Source: Gp7-AA10 sp041483175
Lineage (GTDB): Bacteria; Acidobacteriota; Thermoanaerobaculia; Gp7-AA8
Reading direction: 5' to 3'
NCBI GenBank assembly: GCA_041483175.1
Contig: JBGPFD010000082.1
Span: 1-14,098, forward strand
DNA: 14,098 bases
The notes under the pieces are model-generated. The model had not been told where the DNA came from. It saw only the letters and a list, made by a program, of their open reading frames with translations, and searched no databases. This document shows positions 6,502 to 13,605 of this stretch, in pieces. A program made the translations under genes and the position numbers. Numbering within the stretch: position 1 is the first letter of the stretch; the number at the start of each line of letters is the position of its first letter.

Positions 6502-6919
6502 TGGGCGCTCCTCGCCGGATCCAGTCGCGCACCAGCCTGATCTGCGCGTCCGAAAGATACGGGCCGCCTTGCGGCATCCGGGCCCCGGTGATTCCGGCGC
6601 CGGTGATCTTGCGGTAGAGATACGAATTGGCGACGTCGTCAGGCGCGATTCTGTGCAGCGAAGGCATTTCGGTGCTCGGGACTCCGACGATCAGGGCGTA
6701 CGCGCGGCCCGGCGAGAGGATCATTCCCTGCTGCCGGCCGAGTGGGTCATGACAGCCGAGGGCTGCGCAAGTCGGGGTAAAGAGCTCGTTTTGCACCCGC
6801 GTGAAGGTGGCGGTGGGGTCGATCGGTTCGCCGCCTCCTTCGGGAGCCGTCGGAAGCTCCTTCAGCTTGCCACAAGCTACGAGAACGAGGACACAAACAA
6901 GGATTGACTTGCGAAACAT
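6494..6919 (-). CDS. c-type-cytochrome-like lipoprotein
   Basis: A 141-aa lipoprotein. The signal peptide MFRKSILVCVLVLVAC ends in a good lipobox (LVAC, Cys16), so it is membrane-anchored in the envelope. The mature part has TPTCAALGCHDP with Cys51, Cys56 and His57: a CX4CH arrangement instead of the standard CXXCH haem site. It also has ARMPQGG near Met115, a plausible distal haem ligand, and the closing helix SDAQIRLVRDWIRRGAP typical of planctomycete/myxobacterial-type small cytochromes. I infer a variant haem-binding or degenerate cytochrome domain; haem attachment is unproven. It is the first gene of a two-gene operon with the beta-barrel protein. There is no Shine-Dalgarno, and a -10-like element sits 9 nt upstream of the ATG. 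Confidence 0.75.
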   Translation of the reverse strand: MFRKSILVCVLVLVACGKLKELPTAPEGGGEPIDPTATFTRVQNELFTPTCAALGCHDPLGRQQGMILSPGRAYALIVGVPSTEMPSLHRIAPDDVANSYLYRKITGAGITGARMPQGGPYLSDAQIRLVRDWIRRGAPND

Positions 6920-6928
6920 GGGCGCGAA

Positions 6929-6937
6929 AGGGTAGCA
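6929..6937 (-). promoter_or_regulatory. candidate extended -10 promoter of the lipoprotein/beta-barrel operon
   Basis: On the minus strand TG-C-TACCCT lies 9 nt before the ATG at 6919. It fits TGn-TANNNT and has the same geometry as the elements before rbfA and the 58-aa gene. No -35 was identified and no Shine-Dalgarno is present, so a leaderless transcript is plausible. Confidence 0.3.
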
Positions 6938-6993
6938 CGCGATTGCAGACGCGCAATGTGCGCCGTGGCACAGTTACCGAAACGCAACCTCAC

Positions 6994-7015
6994 GGGCGGG
7001 CGAGGGCACCCGCCT
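6994..7015 (-). terminator. GC-rich stem-loop after the di-iron gene
   Basis: GGCGGG and CCCGCC (6995–7000 with 7009–7014, plus one outer G-U pair) enclose an 8-nt loop. The stem sits 6 nt past the minus-strand stop at 7022. No T-run follows, so it may stall or protect the 3' end and need not be a strong intrinsic terminator. Confidence 0.35.
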
Positions 7016-7021
7016 CCACAC

Positions 7022-7807
7022 CTACCAGCCGTAGCTGCTGCCCGGCTGCGGCGCTTCGCGTTCGAGCAGCGCCTGCCGGTATTTGGCGAAGTCCTTCGTC
7101 TGCACGTAGGAGTCAGGAAGGACCGTGCTGAGGTAGGCGAGGTACTTCTCGCCGTTGACCGGCCGTCCATCCTCCGCGATCAGGTTTCCGTAGACGTCGT
7201 ACGGCATGAAGATGATCTCTTCCATTCCGCGGTGCCGGAAGAATTTCGTGTCGGGAACGAACAGCAGATCCCTCGGCGAGACACCCTGGAGCGTGTCGCC
7301 GGTGTCCTGCACCTCGCGCACGAGGCTTCGCGCGTCGGGCGCCGAAATGTCCTTTACCAACGTGCGCGCCACCTCGACGTTGGCCAGCTCGATCACTTCG
7401 CGCACCTCGTTGTGGTACTCGTTCTGCGCTGTGCCGTTGTTGCGGTCCTTGAAGCCGAACGTAATCGCCGTTTCACCGCCGCGTTCGTTGCCGAACATCT
7501 CCAGGCCGCGCGGCACCCAGACGTTCAACGCCTTCTGGATGTCCTCGATCGAGTAGCGTCCGGAGTTCCTGGTCGCGGCGACCGCGAGATCCTTCAGAAA
7601 CGCCCGTCCCGAGCCGATGTGATACCCCTCCTCGGAGAGCATCGGTCCCATGGAGCGCGCCATCGGCGCGTACGAGAAGACCTTCTGCATTTCGAGCTGG
7701 TACTTCCCGACCAGATCGATCACCGTGGCGAAGATGACGTTGTCCAGGAAGTTGTGGAAGGGGATGTTGAACGCGTCGAGGACGTGATTGCCGAGCTCCA
7801 TCGACAA
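7022..7807 (-). CDS. di-iron oxygenase-like protein (BoxB/PaaA type), C-terminal part after in-frame TAG
   Basis: This is the second half of a ferritin-like di-iron protein related by motif to benzoyl-CoA/phenylacetyl-CoA epoxidase large subunits. It holds the second metal-ligand set: the helix IFATVIDLVGKYQLEM (25–40, Asp31 or Glu39 as ligand) and MLSEEGYHIGSG (56–67, Glu60-x-x-His63). A C-terminal region follows that includes VPRGLEMFG, comparable to the LDLFG segment of BoxB. It reads in the same frame as the first half; only one TAG (7811–7813) and one codon separate them. The TTG at 7807 or the ATG at 7801 could serve as a restart, but neither has a good Shine-Dalgarno. As a separate polypeptide (261 aa) it could act only if it pairs with the N-terminal half. 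A nonsense mutation, sequencing error or true split gene are all possible. Confidence 0.75.
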   Translation of the reverse strand: MSMELGNHVLDAFNIPFHNFLDNVIFATVIDLVGKYQLEMQKVFSYAPMARSMGPMLSEEGYHIGSGRAFLKDLAVAATRNSGRYSIEDIQKALNVWVPRGLEMFGNERGGETAITFGFKDRNNGTAQNEYHNEVREVIELANVEVARTLVKDISAPDARSLVREVQDTGDTLQGVSPRDLLFVPDTKFFRHRGMEEIIFMPYDVYGNLIAEDGRPVNGEKYLAYLSTVLPDSYVQTKDFAKYRQALLEREAPQPGSSYGW

Positions 7808-7810
7808 CAG

Positions 7811-7813
7811 CTA
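7811..7813 (-). other. in-frame TAG splitting the di-iron gene
   Basis: A single amber codon lies in an otherwise open 419-codon frame (8281 to 7022, same frame on both sides). A C-to-T change from CAG (Gln), or one base from GAG or AAG, would explain it. It falls between the first (E…ExxH) and second (D…ExxH) ligand pairs. Confidence 0.9.
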
Positions 7814-8281
7814 GTCCATCGTGTCTTTGGCGACGTCGGGGTGTCCCGGCTTTTTCCACGACATGTCGTGATCGAAGACCCAGAACATCTGGTAGCCGTG
7901 CCGCAGCTCCTCGGCCATGATCCGGAGCACCGAGACCTTCATCTGCTCCGTCGGCGCCTCTTCGAGCGTGAGCCGATGCTGCTGGATGGAGCCGAGCTCG
8001 GTGGACGCCTGCGCGCGGATGATGTCCCGCGCGGTGTAGAACATGTTGCCGACCATGTTGCCGGCCTGTTCGAAGCGCGGCTGACCGGCCATCCGGCCGA
8101 AATTGATGCTGTCGGAGTTCAGTTTGCCGATCTTGGCGAAGAGCTGGTACGGCGTCTGGGTGGGGTAGAAGCGGGCCCAGTTTTTCTGCAGAAACTCCAA
8201 TTCGGGAAAGTTCTTCTGCTGCCAGGCGACCAGCGCCTCATGATATTTAGGCGTAATCGTTTGCGTGGTGTACGCGGCCAA
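7811..8281 (-). CDS. di-iron oxygenase-like protein (BoxB/PaaA type), N-terminal part
   Basis: A 156-aa N-terminal half of a ferritin-like di-iron protein. The helical bundle carries STELGSIQQH (93–102, Glu95 as the likely first ligand) and IMAEELRHGYQM (121–132, Glu125-x-x-His128), which parallels the VNVEEGRHLWAM helix of BoxB. The family activates O2 to epoxidise CoA-thioester aromatic rings. No reductase or CoA-ligase gene is near, so the substrate is open. The start is a TTG, but it is well supported: AGGAGG lies 7 nt upstream, the best ribosome-binding site in the window. The frame stops at a TAG and then continues open for another 263 codons with the rest of the fold, so the unit is most likely one interrupted gene of about 418 aa. 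Confidence 0.78.
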   Translation of the reverse strand: MAAYTTQTITPKYHEALVAWQQKNFPELEFLQKNWARFYPTQTPYQLFAKIGKLNSDSINFGRMAGQPRFEQAGNMVGNMFYTARDIIRAQASTELGSIQQHRLTLEEAPTEQMKVSVLRIMAEELRHGYQMFWVFDHDMSWKKPGHPDVAKDTMD

Positions 8282-8288
8282 AACGGCA

Positions 8289-8294
8289 CCTCCT
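8289..8294 (-). promoter_or_regulatory. strong Shine-Dalgarno (AGGAGG) fixing a TTG start
   Basis: On the minus strand AGGAGG, within GGAGGAGGTG, is spaced 7 nt from the TTG at 8281. This decides the start of the di-iron gene; no ATG competes in the first 70 codons. Confidence 0.8.
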
Positions 8295-8351
8295 CCGGGG
8301 TTGTACCGGCGACAACATTTGGCCCCTGAGCAACATTCTCTTTGCGTTCAG

Positions 8352-8360
8352 TGCAATAAT
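8352..8360 (+). promoter_or_regulatory. candidate extended -10 promoter for the HD-GYP gene
   Basis: TG-C-AATAAT matches the extended -10 with five of six hexamer bases. It lies in the 168-bp divergent gap between the di-iron and HD-GYP genes, an AT-rich spot in GC-rich DNA. The resulting 5' leader would be about 80 nt. No -35 was identified. Confidence 0.3.
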
Positions 8361-8449
8361 TAGGGAACCGGGCGCGACATTGTACGCGGACTCCGCGGGC
8401 ACGTGAAAGCACGCGGGTCCGAGAACAGTTCCAGCCCTCGATCGGTGCT

Positions 8450-10381
8450 ATGCAGACGCTGACGCTCATCCATTCCGATACGTTCCCGATCGGGCGTTAC
8501 GTGGATGCGTTGACGCGGGAATCGATTGCTTCGCGGCGGGTCGACAACCTGGAGCACGTCGGCACCGACGGAGGCTCTCTCCGTGTACTGCTGGTCGACG
8601 CGGACATCAACGGCAACGGACGGTCGTTCAGCATCGCCGATCCGCGCACGGCGATCGTCGGCATCGGGCTGCTGGAACAGCCGAAATGGCTCGCAGACGA
8701 CTCGGTGTACTTCGATCTTCCGGCGGATCCGTCAACGGCCGTTCTGCTCAACGCGGTCAAGCGCGCCTATCAGGTCCTCTATCAGAAGATGCGCGCGGAC
8801 CAGCTCGAGCGGCAACTGTCCGATCGGACGCGCGAGCTGCGCGAGGTCAGCGAGGTCGGGATTGCGCTCTCCGCGGAGCGTGACCACTCCGCGCTGTTGA
8901 CGATGATCCTGTTGAAGGCGCGCGAGCTGTCCCGTGCGGACGCCGGGTCGCTCTATCTTCTCGACGAGGTCGACGGGCAGGACGTCCTCCGCTGGAAGCT
9001 GGCGCAGAACGACTCCATCGACGTGATGTCGTTCGAAGAAAAGGTCCTGCCGATCACCCGCAGAAGCCTGGCCGGATACGTCGCGCTCACCGGCGAGACG
9101 CTGATCATCGATGACGCCTACAACCTTCCGGAGAATGTCGAGTACACCATCAACCGCTCCTTCGACGAGGACAACGGCTATCTGACGCGCTCGATGCTCG
9201 TCTTCCCGATGACCAATCACGTCGGAGATCTGATCGGCGTGCTGCAGTTGATCAACCGCAAGCGCGCCGGAGCGCCGGCCCGACTGAGCGCGGCGACCGT
9301 TCCGGACGAGGTGATCCCCTTCGACACCGAAGTTGTGGAGCTGATGCGCTCTCTCGCCGGTCAGGCGGCGGTGGCCGTGGAGAACAACCTTCTCTACGAA
9401 TCGATCGAGCGGCTGTTCGAGGGGTTCGTCACCGCGGCGGTAACGGCGATCGAGCAACGCGATCCGACGACGTCCGGTCATTCCTTCCGGGTGGCCGATC
9501 TCACCGTCAATCTGGCGCAGGTCGTCGATCGGCTCGACGACGGGCAGTACCGCCACATCCGCTTCACCGTAGAGCAGATCCGCGAGCTGCGCTACGCCTC
9601 TCTGCTGCACGACTTCGGCAAAGTCGGCGTGCGGGAGCAGGTGCTGGTCAAGGAGAAAAAGCTTTATCCGCTGCAGATGGAGAGCATCCGCGGCCGCTTC
9701 GACTTCGTGATGAAAGCGGTCGAGAGCGATTCGTACCGCCGGAAGATGGAGTACCTGCTGCAGTACGGCCGCGAAGACTTCGACGAATTCAGCGCGCGGA
9801 TTGACGCCGAAACGCAGCAGGAGATGGAGCGGCTGCAGAAAGACTTTACCCTCGTGGCGCATTCGAACGAGCCGACGGTGTTGCCGGAGGGCGACTTTCA
9901 GTATCTGCAGCAGCTATCCGGGCGCGACTTCCTGGACATCCGCGGCGAGCGGAGGCTGCTCATTCAGCCCGAGGAGGCGCAGATCCTGTCCATCCGCAAG
10001 GGGAACCTCGACGCCACGGAGCGCGGCGAAATCGAGAGTCACGTCACGCACACGTTCAATTTTCTGCAGAAGATCCCCTGGACGAAGGATCTGGTCAGCG
10101 TGCCGCACATCGCCTACGCGCATCACGAGAAGCTGAACGGCAGAGGCTATCCGCGGAAGCTGACCGCGCCGGAGATCCCCATTCAGTCGCGGATGATGAC
10201 CGTTTCCGACATCTACGACGCGCTCACCGCGAGCGACCGCCCGTACAAGCGGGCCATCTCCACCATCCGCGCGCTGGACATACTGACCATGGAAGTCAAG
10301 GACGGACTGCTCGATCCGTCGCTGGTCAACGTGTTCATCGAAGCGAAGGTCTACGAGCGCGCCGGCGTGCTCCGGACCTAA
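8450..10381 (+). CDS. GAF – HD-GYP cyclic-di-GMP phosphodiesterase-like protein with large insertion
   Basis: A 643-aa cytoplasmic signalling protein. Residues 1–110 look like a degenerate response-receiver fold (LRVLLVDADI, then IVGIGLLEQP and a closing helix) without a clear phospho-acceptor set. A coiled linker (111–135) leads to a GAF sensor domain (about 136–315). The HD-GYP domain follows: GHSFRVAD (His344), LHDFGKVGV (His387-Asp388, Lys391), SHVTH (His531), AHHEKLNGRGYP (558–568) and SDIYDALTASDRPYK (586–600). HD-GYP enzymes hydrolyse c-di-GMP. Here the stretch between the HDxGK motif and the next His is about 140 residues, against roughly 30 normally, with a charged helical insert near 410–525. 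All metal-site motifs appear intact. The ATG has no Shine-Dalgarno. Function is inferred from the family; the signal sensed is unknown. Confidence 0.9.
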   Translation: MQTLTLIHSDTFPIGRYVDALTRESIASRRVDNLEHVGTDGGSLRVLLVDADINGNGRSFSIADPRTAIVGIGLLEQPKWLADDSVYFDLPADPSTAVLLNAVKRAYQVLYQKMRADQLERQLSDRTRELREVSEVGIALSAERDHSALLTMILLKARELSRADAGSLYLLDEVDGQDVLRWKLAQNDSIDVMSFEEKVLPITRRSLAGYVALTGETLIIDDAYNLPENVEYTINRSFDEDNGYLTRSMLVFPMTNHVGDLIGVLQLINRKRAGAPARLSAATVPDEVIPFDTEVVELMRSLAGQAAVAVENNLLYESIERLFEGFVTAAVTAIEQRDPTTSGHSFRVADLTVNLAQVVDRLDDGQYRHIRFTVEQIRELRYASLLHDFGKVGVREQVLVKEKKLYPLQMESIRGRFDFVMKAVESDSYRRKMEYLLQYGREDFDEFSARIDAETQQEMERLQKDFTLVAHSNEPTVLPEGDFQYLQQLSGRDFLDIRGERRLLIQPEEAQILSIRKGNLDATERGEIESHVTHTFNFLQKIPWTKDLVSVPHIAYAHHEKLNGRGYPRKLTAPEIPIQSRMMTVSDIYDALTASDRPYKRAISTIRALDILTMEVKDGLLDPSLVNVFIEAKVYERAGVLRT

Positions 10382-10451
10382 CGCCGCACGACGGGACGGC
10401 GCGGCGCGGCAGGCTGTGCGATCCGGGGACCCACGTCACGAGAGGTTCGTC

Positions 10452-10754
10452 GTGCGAATAGGAACGCTAGCCTTAGCTCTCATCGCAGTCCTGACGATCG
10501 GGGCTTGCCAAAACGAGCCGGCCAAGCGTTCCGTATCGCCCTCACGGCCGCCGACGCGACCTGACGAGTACTTCGCGTGGGAGAAGCTGCAGTCAGGGCA
10601 CTTCAAGCAGGTTAAGAAGGACTACTTCATGAACAAGGAGTTGTGTCGCAACGTCATCGACGTTCTCAACGAAATGTCGACGCAGCAGCCACCTTCCAGC
10701 TGGGTGCCTGGATCAGCGGGGCGCAGCCATGGGATCGGCGTTTCAGTCTACTGA
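10452..10754 (+). CDS. small lipoprotein of unknown function
   Basis: A 100-aa protein with a clear lipoprotein signal peptide: MRIGTLALALIAVLTIGAC, lipobox IGAC, Cys19. The mature part is short: a Pro/Ser/Arg-rich linker (SVSPSRPPTRP), then EYFAWEKLQSGHFKQVKKDYF and a helix NKELCRNVIDVLNEMS, ending in a low-complexity tail without known motifs. I do not recognise a family. The open frame begins at a GTG at 10416, but the GTG at 10452 is chosen because GAGAGG lies 6 nt before it and the signal peptide then starts correctly. It sits between the HD-GYP gene and the convergent ATPase gene, close to where composition shifts. Its tail may be a truncation product at the edge of an insertion; that is inference. 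Confidence 0.6.
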   Translation: MRIGTLALALIAVLTIGACQNEPAKRSVSPSRPPTRPDEYFAWEKLQSGHFKQVKKDYFMNKELCRNVIDVLNEMSTQQPPSSWVPGSAGRSHGIGVSVY

Positions 10755-10826
10755 GATTGGGAGAATAGCTTCCGTGGACCAGACCCTCGCAATGTCCCCT
10801 AGGCAGTGGTTCTTCAAGGCAAGCTG

Positions 10827-13277
10827 CTACTTCCCCTTCTGCTTCAGGTTCAAGTTGATCGCGTTGCAGGCGCATCGCAGAGATTCAGGAGTTGCACGTG
10901 GTGTCACGTATAGCCATGATTCACAGGAACTGCAGGTGAAGCACCCGAGAAGTTCCTTGAATGCGGCGACAACGGGTTGGAAATCCTTCCTGCCGAAGTT
11001 GGCCCACTCGTTATAGTGAACCGCCTTGTTGACTGCCCACTGCTCAACATTCGTCGCGGCGTTCGAGCTGGAAAGCAAGGCCTTGAGCTTGGCTGCGGTC
11101 TCTTTGCCAGCAGCGCTACCCCACGATTGCGCAGCATCCGTAGCTTTGCCACAAAGATCCTTCATGCGTTTCAACACGCTAGGGAGGAGTTCACCGAGTT
11201 CGTAGTTTCCGTCCGCGCGGAACTGGGGCGTCGCGCCGAGTTGGTCTGCCAAGTGGCGCGAGACGTACTCAAGATGATGGCGCAGCGCGGCAGCTGCGGC
11301 CTCAACTTTCCCCTTCCCTAAGGCGGTGTCGATCTCTTCCCAAATCTCGAGGTTCGACTCAACTAGCGGGCCGGTGTCGATCGTCCAGCTGTGGAACGCT
11401 ATTGACGTTTTTGCGGTGACGAGGCCGGCGGACTTCATCTGCTCAGCCCACAACCGGTCATGAGTTGTAATGATGAATTGGGTATCGGGGAATTGGGCCT
11501 TCAAAAGCTTGCAGAACTGATATCTGTGTGCGGCGTCCACGGACATCACGACATCGTCCAGGAGCGAGAATGTAAACCGATCACCAAAGAGCCGCTTCAT
11601 GAGCGCGAGATACAGGCAGACGCCCATACCATCCTGGTGGCCTTCGCTGTGATAAGCGGCGGGAGGAAACAGACCGCGCTCATAGAAATTGACGTCGAGT
11701 CCAAGACTGCCTTCGTTTGGGGTGAGCTTTGCCGTGAAAGTCGCCTCGTCATCTTCATTGATAGCGCAATAGAACGCGCTGAAGTCTTTCTGCACCTCGT
11801 CGTAAAGGGCGTTCAGCTCATGCTCCAGGACTTCACAGTAGATGTCGTACGCCGCCTTTCCGGCAGTCCAGGCGATCTCCGCAGCCTTGTTTTTGCGCGT
11901 AGCCTCGCGGTAGTCGGCGAGGCGAAGCTGTGCAGTAGTGAGGAACGTCTGCGCGTCGATAGCTGAGGTCTGATCACGCTTGGCGTTCACGTCGGCGGTA
12001 AACGTGGATAGCTCCGTCAGAAGCGCGCTCGGCGCTTCCAGCCAGCCGTCTGCGAGACGGCCTTTCAATCCCGTAATGCCGTCGATACTCACCAGCTTGC
12101 TCTTGAGCGTTTGCAGATCGGCTTTCCACCCGCCTAGAAGTTGGGCGAAGCCGGCCGCGGCCTGACGTTCCGCAAGTTTTTGTACGGGAGTGAGAAGCGC
12201 CACCACCCGTACAGCTTTCTCGGATATAGCCGTAGCGTTGTTCAGCAGCGACTGCTGTATTTGTCGGGCCTCTTCCGATTTGGCCAGCTTCGCCTTGTGG
12301 AGCTCGCGAAGATGTTGCTCGTCACTCCACGGTGTATCGCAGAGCGGACAGTCAGGACCATCAACCAGGTCGAGTCCCTTTTCGAGGAACGACCGCTGCT
12401 GCAGCGCCGCAAGCAACGCGGGATCGCCCTCGAGCTTTTCGAGATCGGCAATGACCGCTGCCGCTTCTGCTGTGGCCAGGTCTGGGAAGCCTTTCTGCGC
12501 GGCTGCGAGCGCCGCGAGGTCACGAAGGGCAGATTCCTTGTTGAACTCGGAAGGCGCGACAGTATCAGAGAGGCCACCATCAAGCTTTGTATCTGGAGTC
12601 AGCGCGGCGATCGACGGCAAGCCAAGTACGTCGCGGCGCTTGTTTACTGCGGCCAGAAGATCTTCGGAGTGCAACGTGGCAATCTGAAGGTGAAGCTGCA
12701 GTGCGTCAAGGGCCGCCTGAACCTGAGCAGTAGTGGTTTTATATGCGTTATGCAACTTGTTTTGCGCGGTGTTGAATGCGCTTCGGGTCTTGCCAATTTC
12801 ATCGAGCTTGAGGACGGTTTGAATCTCTTCCGATCGGGTAGTCGGCTCTACGAGGATGAACCGAAGGATCTCACGACGCGAAAGCGTGATTTCAGGGTGA
12901 TCCGCTATTTCAGCGAGAGCAGCCTGTACATCGTCGTCAGCGGGCTCGATGCTGGGCTTCTTGGCGGATGACAGCTTTCGGGTGATAGTCGCGGACTTGC
13001 CGATATCAGTCAGAAAGACGCGGAGCGTGACAAACGCAGCATCTGGAAACTTGGTCTTGTCAACATGAGGGCCATGTTCGGAAACCGACAGACCCTTCGT
13101 TCCTCTACCTGTGAGGCGGCCGATCTGGCCAGTAAGGCCGAATTCAATCGCATCAATAACACCGCTCTTCCCTGACCCGTTAGGACCAGAGATCGCGAAC
13201 CGTTCCTTTCCGAAATCGATATCGAGCTTTCGAATGCCTCTGACTTCTTCGATGTGAATGGACTCGAGCTTGATCAC
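10827..13277 (-). CDS. Rad50/SMC-like AAA (ABC-type) ATPase with hook and C-terminal cysteine cluster
   Basis: An 816-aa ATPase. It shows Walker A GPNGSGKS (31–38), long helical arms around a hook-like CPLC (310–313), the ABC signature region SEGHQDGMGVCLYLALMK (544–561), Walker B FSLLDDVVMSVD (570–581, Asp in place of the usual second-position Glu) and the H-loop ITTHDR (603–608). Such ATPases act on DNA ends or structures (Rad50, SbcC, RecF/RecN) or drive defence systems. After the ATPase, about 640–816 is an extra domain ending in CFTCSSC (779–785) and CAC (802–804), probably a zinc ribbon. The GTG start overlaps the stop of the 58-aa gene (GTGA), so the two are coupled. No nuclease domain is visible. 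Base composition looks lower in GC than the genes to the left, consistent with acquisition. The role in defence or repair is inferred. Confidence 0.88.
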   Translation of the reverse strand: MIKLESIHIEEVRGIRKLDIDFGKERFAISGPNGSGKSGVIDAIEFGLTGQIGRLTGRGTKGLSVSEHGPHVDKTKFPDAAFVTLRVFLTDIGKSATITRKLSSAKKPSIEPADDDVQAALAEIADHPEITLSRREILRFILVEPTTRSEEIQTVLKLDEIGKTRSAFNTAQNKLHNAYKTTTAQVQAALDALQLHLQIATLHSEDLLAAVNKRRDVLGLPSIAALTPDTKLDGGLSDTVAPSEFNKESALRDLAALAAAQKGFPDLATAEAAAVIADLEKLEGDPALLAALQQRSFLEKGLDLVDGPDCPLCDTPWSDEQHLRELHKAKLAKSEEARQIQQSLLNNATAISEKAVRVVALLTPVQKLAERQAAAGFAQLLGGWKADLQTLKSKLVSIDGITGLKGRLADGWLEAPSALLTELSTFTADVNAKRDQTSAIDAQTFLTTAQLRLADYREATRKNKAAEIAWTAGKAAYDIYCEVLEHELNALYDEVQKDFSAFYCAINEDDEATFTAKLTPNEGSLGLDVNFYERGLFPPAAYHSEGHQDGMGVCLYLALMKRLFGDRFTFSLLDDVVMSVDAAHRYQFCKLLKAQFPDTQFIITTHDRLWAEQMKSAGLVTAKTSIAFHSWTIDTGPLVESNLEIWEEIDTALGKGKVEAAAAALRHHLEYVSRHLADQLGATPQFRADGNYELGELLPSVLKRMKDLCGKATDAAQSWGSAAGKETAAKLKALLSSSNAATNVEQWAVNKAVHYNEWANFGRKDFQPVVAAFKELLGCFTCSSCESWLYVTPRATPESLRCACNAINLNLKQKGK

Positions 13278-13450
13278 TTGAGGGAACCACCTGTCGGCTG
13301 GGAGAAGACCTTTACGAGGTCATCAGGCTGTAGCTTCTTGCTGTCAGCAAGCAAAATGCGAAGTTGGTCAATCTTCTCGACATCGAGCGCCGCTGATTTC
13401 GCGAGCTTCGCAAGAAACTTCTCGGCTATTTGTCGTTGGAGAGTTGGCAT
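13274..13450 (-). CDS. 58-aa small protein coupled to the Rad50-like ATPase
   Basis: A short protein starting MPTLQRQIAEKFLAKLAKSA and ending QPTGGSLK. It is charged and almost all helical by pattern: helix 1 about 3–20, helix 2 about 23–37, helix 3 about 41–50, then a Gly-rich tail. There is no signal peptide or membrane segment. The ATG at 13450 has no Shine-Dalgarno; a -10-like TG-C-TACGCT lies 12 nt upstream. Its TGA overlaps the GTG of the ATPase by 4 nt, a tight translational coupling that suggests a fixed ratio and physical interaction. I infer an accessory subunit of the ATPase. I do not recognise a named family; the intact frame, the coupling and a coherent helical sequence argue that it is real. 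Confidence 0.75.
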   Translation of the reverse strand: MPTLQRQIAEKFLAKLAKSAALDVEKIDQLRILLADSKKLQPDDLVKVFSQPTGGSLK

Positions 13451-13462
13451 TCGAAAGTACTG

Positions 13463-13471
13463 AGCGTAGCA
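13463..13471 (-). promoter_or_regulatory. candidate extended -10 promoter of the small-protein/ATPase operon
   Basis: On the minus strand TG-C-TACGCT lies 12 nt before the ATG at 13450, with the TGn-TANNNT pattern also seen before rbfA and the cytochrome lipoprotein. No -35 is seen. A CCACGTGG palindrome lies upstream of it at 13503–13510. Confidence 0.3.
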
Positions 13472-13502
13472 CTCACGTAGCGCCGTGCTGGCGATTAATC
13501 AC

Positions 13503-13510
13503 CCACGTGG
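13503..13510. promoter_or_regulatory. CCACGTGG palindrome, possible operator (copy 1)
   Basis: A perfect 8-bp palindrome within CCACGTGGT, 52 bp upstream of the 58-aa gene start. The same 9-mer recurs at 13800–13808; I saw no other copy in the window by eye. Ribbon-helix-helix repressors often bind short palindromes of this size. Confidence 0.35.
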
Positions 13511-13585
13511 TTCCCGCCAGGCACTTCAGGCATCCATGTGAGACTGGGCGAGCGCGAGAAAAGGCTTGCAGGGAAGACACTTCGA

Positions 13586-13605
13586 CGGCAGGGTCGCCGT
13601 TTTTC
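13586..13605 (+). terminator. small hairpin followed by T-run
   Basis: ACGGC (13586–13590) pairs with GCCGT (13597–13601) around a 6-nt loop, and the T-run is 13601–13605. This has the form of an intrinsic terminator on the plus strand, yet no plus-strand gene lies upstream. It could end a short RNA from the divergent region, block antisense transcription, or be chance; a 5-bp stem is weak. Confidence 0.3.

Noticed and set aside
7811..7813. TAG read as pyrrolysine
   Set aside because: Pyrrolysine is known mainly from methylamine methyltransferases, and no pyl genes are visible here. A nonsense change or sequencing error is simpler.
6956..8329. 457-aa plus-strand open frame
   Set aside because: It is antisense to the lipoprotein-upstream gap and the di-iron gene, is rich in Arg/His/Asp/Val as expected of a shadow of GC-rich coding DNA, and has no motif. 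The minus strand has the metal-ligand motifs and a strong ribosome site.
8732..9862. 376-aa minus-strand open frame
   Set aside because: It is antisense to the HD-GYP protein, which has intact GAF and HD-GYP motifs; the minus translation has shadow composition only.
10381..10410. Intrinsic terminator after the HD-GYP gene
   Set aside because: CGCCGC can pair with GCGGCG over a 13-nt loop, but no T-run follows and such words are common in GC-rich DNA.
12141..12971. 276-aa plus-strand open frame inside the ATPase
   Set aside because: It is antisense to the ATPase arm region and its hook; it has no motifs or ribosome site.
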